Assembly (NCBI GenBank): GCA_002501065.1 | Contig: DLRK01000014.1 | Coordinates: 682-64,681 of the forward strand | Direction of reading: 5' to 3' | DNA from: Akkermansiaceae bacterium UBA7890 | Lineage (GTDB): Bacteria > Verrucomicrobiota > Verrucomicrobiia > Verrucomicrobiales > Akkermansiaceae | Length of the DNA: 64,000 bases | Shown here: positions 62,099 through 64,000 of the stretch, piece after piece | Numbering within the stretch: the first letter of the stretch is position 1 | How the letters are laid out: each line of letters starts with the position of its first letter | The notes under the pieces: model-generated | Database searches by the model: none | Seen by the model: the letters and a program-made list of their open reading frames with translations, nothing else | Told to the model about the DNA's origin: nothing | Program-made: the position numbers and the translations under genes

Positions 62099-63135
62099 GC
62101 AAGAGGATCGCCTTCGGTCCCCTGCTCTTCCTCGGTGGATGGGCTGTCCTGGTGATGCTGGTGGTGATCTTCGTGAAGTTTCGTGAAGGTGCTGAGGGTG
62201 CTGAGGGTGCTGAGGGTGACGGTGAGGAGAAGGAGGAGGAGGTTGGGCGACGGGCCTCCCTGCAGGCAGGAATGGAGGAGTTGCTGATCAAGGAGCTGCC
62301 CGTCTGTCACGCCACCCTGCTTGAATTCCTCAAGGAGCCGATCTGGACTGGACGGGCACAGTTTGTCTGGGATTCGGCGAAGGTTGCTCCGAAGATGGCG
62401 AAATATTACGAACGAAACCAGATGTGGAAGTTGCCTGCCGGAAGTAGCGTCACGGTATCGAAGGCCAACCTCATTCTTCATTCGCCTGATGACCCCGTGA
62501 TCGAGGCTGTCTTCCAGGTGGACTTTGCGCCGGTGGAGGATGAAGACGGTCAACCCGTGGCGGAGCAGCCGGAACCCTACTTCCGGGAGGTGACCTTCAT
62601 GCGTGATGAAAACAAGTGGAGGATCGACTGGGAGGCACTGGTGAGGTATTCGCCGAACTCCTGGCAACTCTTTCGATCCGACGTCGATGGAAACAATGTC
62701 CCCGGTGAGTTCCGCCTTTTTGTGCGCCGCACGACCGTGAGGTTCCAGGGGGGACAACCCGTGATGGTCCTGAAGTTCTTCGAACCCCGGGAGGATCGCA
62801 GTGAAATATGGCGGCAGGATTCTCCCCCAGTGGTGGTAGCGCGGGATTCCGAGAGCGGCCTGCGGTTGCAGGAGATTCTGGAGCGTGATCCGGAGAGTTG
62901 GGAACCGGGTAAGCCTGGGCTCTGGCACGACGATCCCGAGGGATTGCGGCGGGTCCGGGTCAAGCTCTACTGGGAGAGCACAGCCGACAACCGGCGCCTC
63001 CTGAAGGTTGGTGAAGTGTTGGCCGGAAACTGGTGGACGGATGGCTACGAGGAGGATTTCAGCCAGGTATTACCTGTTGAAAGCGATGAGGAGAGTCTTT
63101 CGAAACCGGATGCGGACACGGGAGACGGGAGCTGA
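61753..63135 (+). CDS. Zinc-ribbon membrane protein, cluster member C
   Basis: The ATG at 61753 gives 460 residues. A zinc ribbon (CPSCGALVSVE...CGECGYELG) opens the protein as in B; the helix is different (LLFLGGWAVLVMLVVIFVKF). It is followed by a three-unit GAE repeat from a 9-base DNA repeat around 62189-62216, then an acidic stretch. The outer domain has FREVTFMRDENKWRIDWEAL, a distant echo of the YFTKEGDSFKYDWEA segment of A and B, so all share one domain type. A zinc ribbon before a membrane helix suggests a cytosolic binding end coupled to an exported sensor-like part. No known family was recognised. Confidence 0.8.
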   Translation: MPETSQEFYHCPSCGALVSVEADAERVCGECGYELGKSLAITPRMADQAAATAKGAMVQRNVSTRRHSTGRVALVPSDVMTVDEVKAESKTDSLRPTDELVSDDGHKKVVRRRKKRKRIAFGPLLFLGGWAVLVMLVVIFVKFREGAEGAEGAEGDGEEKEEEVGRRASLQAGMEELLIKELPVCHATLLEFLKEPIWTGRAQFVWDSAKVAPKMAKYYERNQMWKLPAGSSVTVSKANLILHSPDDPVIEAVFQVDFAPVEDEDGQPVAEQPEPYFREVTFMRDENKWRIDWEALVRYSPNSWQLFRSDVDGNNVPGEFRLFVRRTTVRFQGGQPVMVLKFFEPREDRSEIWRQDSPPVVVARDSESGLRLQEILERDPESWEPGKPGLWHDDPEGLRRVRVKLYWESTADNRRLLKVGEVLAGNWWTDGYEEDFSQVLPVESDEESLSKPDADTGDGS

Positions 63136-63186
63136 ATTGCCTTTGCGCTGAAAGACATTATCCTGTTTCTCCCACCCCGACACCCC

Positions 63187-64000
63187 ATGGCCGATAACGC
63201 ATCCAGTTCGAATGACTCCTCAAAGGGCCTGCCGGAAGGCATGAGGGTCGTCCGGAAACGCCGTAAGCGACGCGGCGAATCCCGCAAGACGCTTTTCCTG
63301 AAGAAGCGGGAGATCCTGCGGGATATGCACGCTGACGAGGAGATGGGTGCGATCGGCCTGAAGGATCAGCTGGCTCGCCTGAAGTCCGCCAAGGACGCAC
63401 AGCAGGAGGGCAAACCGGTGGAGGAGCGTTGGGGGGACGCCGGGAGTGGACAGCGGGGTTTGTCCCGGATCCTGCTATGGATCTTCGCCCTTCTCATACC
63501 CGTGCTCGCCATCGTTACGGCTTTCCTTCTCACCAGAGGGGAGAAAGGAAATTCTCGTTATGAAAACCAGCTCAATTTCAGCTTCAACGTCTCTGAAGAG
63601 GAAGGCAAGTTTGAGCCGATGGGACCGAGGGCCTGGTTCGAGAACAATCCGCACGATTCCTTCGTCGGCTCGATCGAAATCCTCAATAAACTGAATCAGT
63701 CCCCCGAGGGGACTGTCCCTGATGCTGTTTTTCGCCGGAAAGACTTTTCCCGCAGTCAGATTTCCGCCCGGGGTCTGGGGTGGTCATCACCATTTCAAAC
63801 AGCGGATCCCCGGAAATTCGAATGGACCATTGGAGATGCCAACAACGTTGGATTTCTTGTGCTGAAGGGATCGCGGGAAGATCAGAGCCTTTTCCGTTCC
63901 TACTTCGTCAAATCGGAAGAGGGTCTCCGGATGGACTGGGCCGCCTCAACCGCCTGGTCCGAAGTGCCGATCAGCGAAGTGTCCACGGTGGAGGCGGAGC
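63187..64000 (+). CDS. Membrane protein of unknown function, cluster member D (3' end missing)
   Basis: The first 271 codons of a protein that runs off the window. It lacks the zinc ribbon; the N terminus is basic (VVRKRRKRRGESRKTLFLKK) and resembles the linker of C. One helix (ILLWIFALLIPVLAIVTAFLL) precedes an outer domain with SYFVKSEEGLRMDWAASTAW, again like the FxKxxxxxxxDWEA segment of A-C. It begins 52 bases after member C and is on the same strand, so it belongs to the cluster. The function is unknown. Confidence 0.8.
   Translation, partial: MADNASSSNDSSKGLPEGMRVVRKRRKRRGESRKTLFLKKREILRDMHADEEMGAIGLKDQLARLKSAKDAQQEGKPVEERWGDAGSGQRGLSRILLWIFALLIPVLAIVTAFLLTRGEKGNSRYENQLNFSFNVSEEEGKFEPMGPRAWFENNPHDSFVGSIEILNKLNQSPEGTVPDAVFRRKDFSRSQISARGLGWSSPFQTADPRKFEWTIGDANNVGFLVLKGSREDQSLFRSYFVKSEEGLRMDWAASTAWSEVPISEVSTVEAE

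Overview
The window is high-GC DNA from what is most likely a marine or aquatic member of the Verrucomicrobiota (PVC superphylum). This is inferred from gene content: two very large PVC-type heme-binding CxxCH proteins, an HzsA-related NPCBM protein, a ThuA protein, PVC-style SGNH hydrolases, a sulfatase, a sialidase, a DUF6807/PmoA-like protein and many secreted proteins. No rRNA or other taxonomic marker is present, so the phylum is an inference.

Layout. 1-352: start of an MBOAT O-acyltransferase running off the left edge, with a probable frameshift. 510-878: small secreted YHS-like cysteine protein with a strong terminator. 1230-9669: a plus-strand glycan/cytochrome block (sialidase, ThuA, SGNH, PVC cytochrome, a decayed sialidase fragment, sulfatase). 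9727-11213: a dedicated ketoacyl synthase/acyl carrier protein pair. 11489-12994: secreted clan CD (caspase/legumain-like) peptidase. 12991-15245: SenA and SenB, selenoneine biosynthesis without SenC. 15381-15453: tRNA-Ala(CGC). 15675-18269: DUF6807 protein plus a secreted beta-propeller protein. 18334-21335: a D-xylonate dehydratase and a FAH-family dehydratase, two consecutive Weimberg steps. 21423-29479: a CHAT/TPR protein and a subtilisin-like protease in overlapping frames, divergent from a TpsB outer-membrane transporter. 29566-31077: tRNA-Ser(GGA) followed by a gene-poor stretch with a PIN/NYN remnant and a DUF3024 gene. 31078-40365: SDR, PVC cytochrome, HzsA-related protein and a Tat-exported SGNH hydrolase. 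40395-49526: PqqB-like MBL protein, PBP1C and alpha-2-macroglobulin in one minus-strand run. 49860-51974: two convergent secreted esterases. 52327-55635: porin, FMN-binding protein, PepSY membrane protein and ApbE flavin transferase. 55748-58868: BI-1 membrane protein and a UvrD/PcrA-type helicase. 58992-64000: four tandem single-pass membrane proteins of unknown function.

Themes. Much of the window encodes exported proteins for polysaccharide use (sialidase, sulfatase, esterases, xylonate route) and envelope redox or defence (c-type cytochromes, flavinylated electron transfer, A2M/PBP1C, CHAT/S8 proteases). The most unusual items are (1) the 58992-64000 cluster, where a tandem duplication with a 1325-bp period has breakpoints inside two different genes and has created a chimeric third gene; (2) the coupled CHAT-subtilisin pair facing a TpsB transporter that has no visible cargo gene; (3) senAB; and (4) the porin/FMN/PepSY/ApbE operon. 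All calls come from reading the sequence; no database search was possible.
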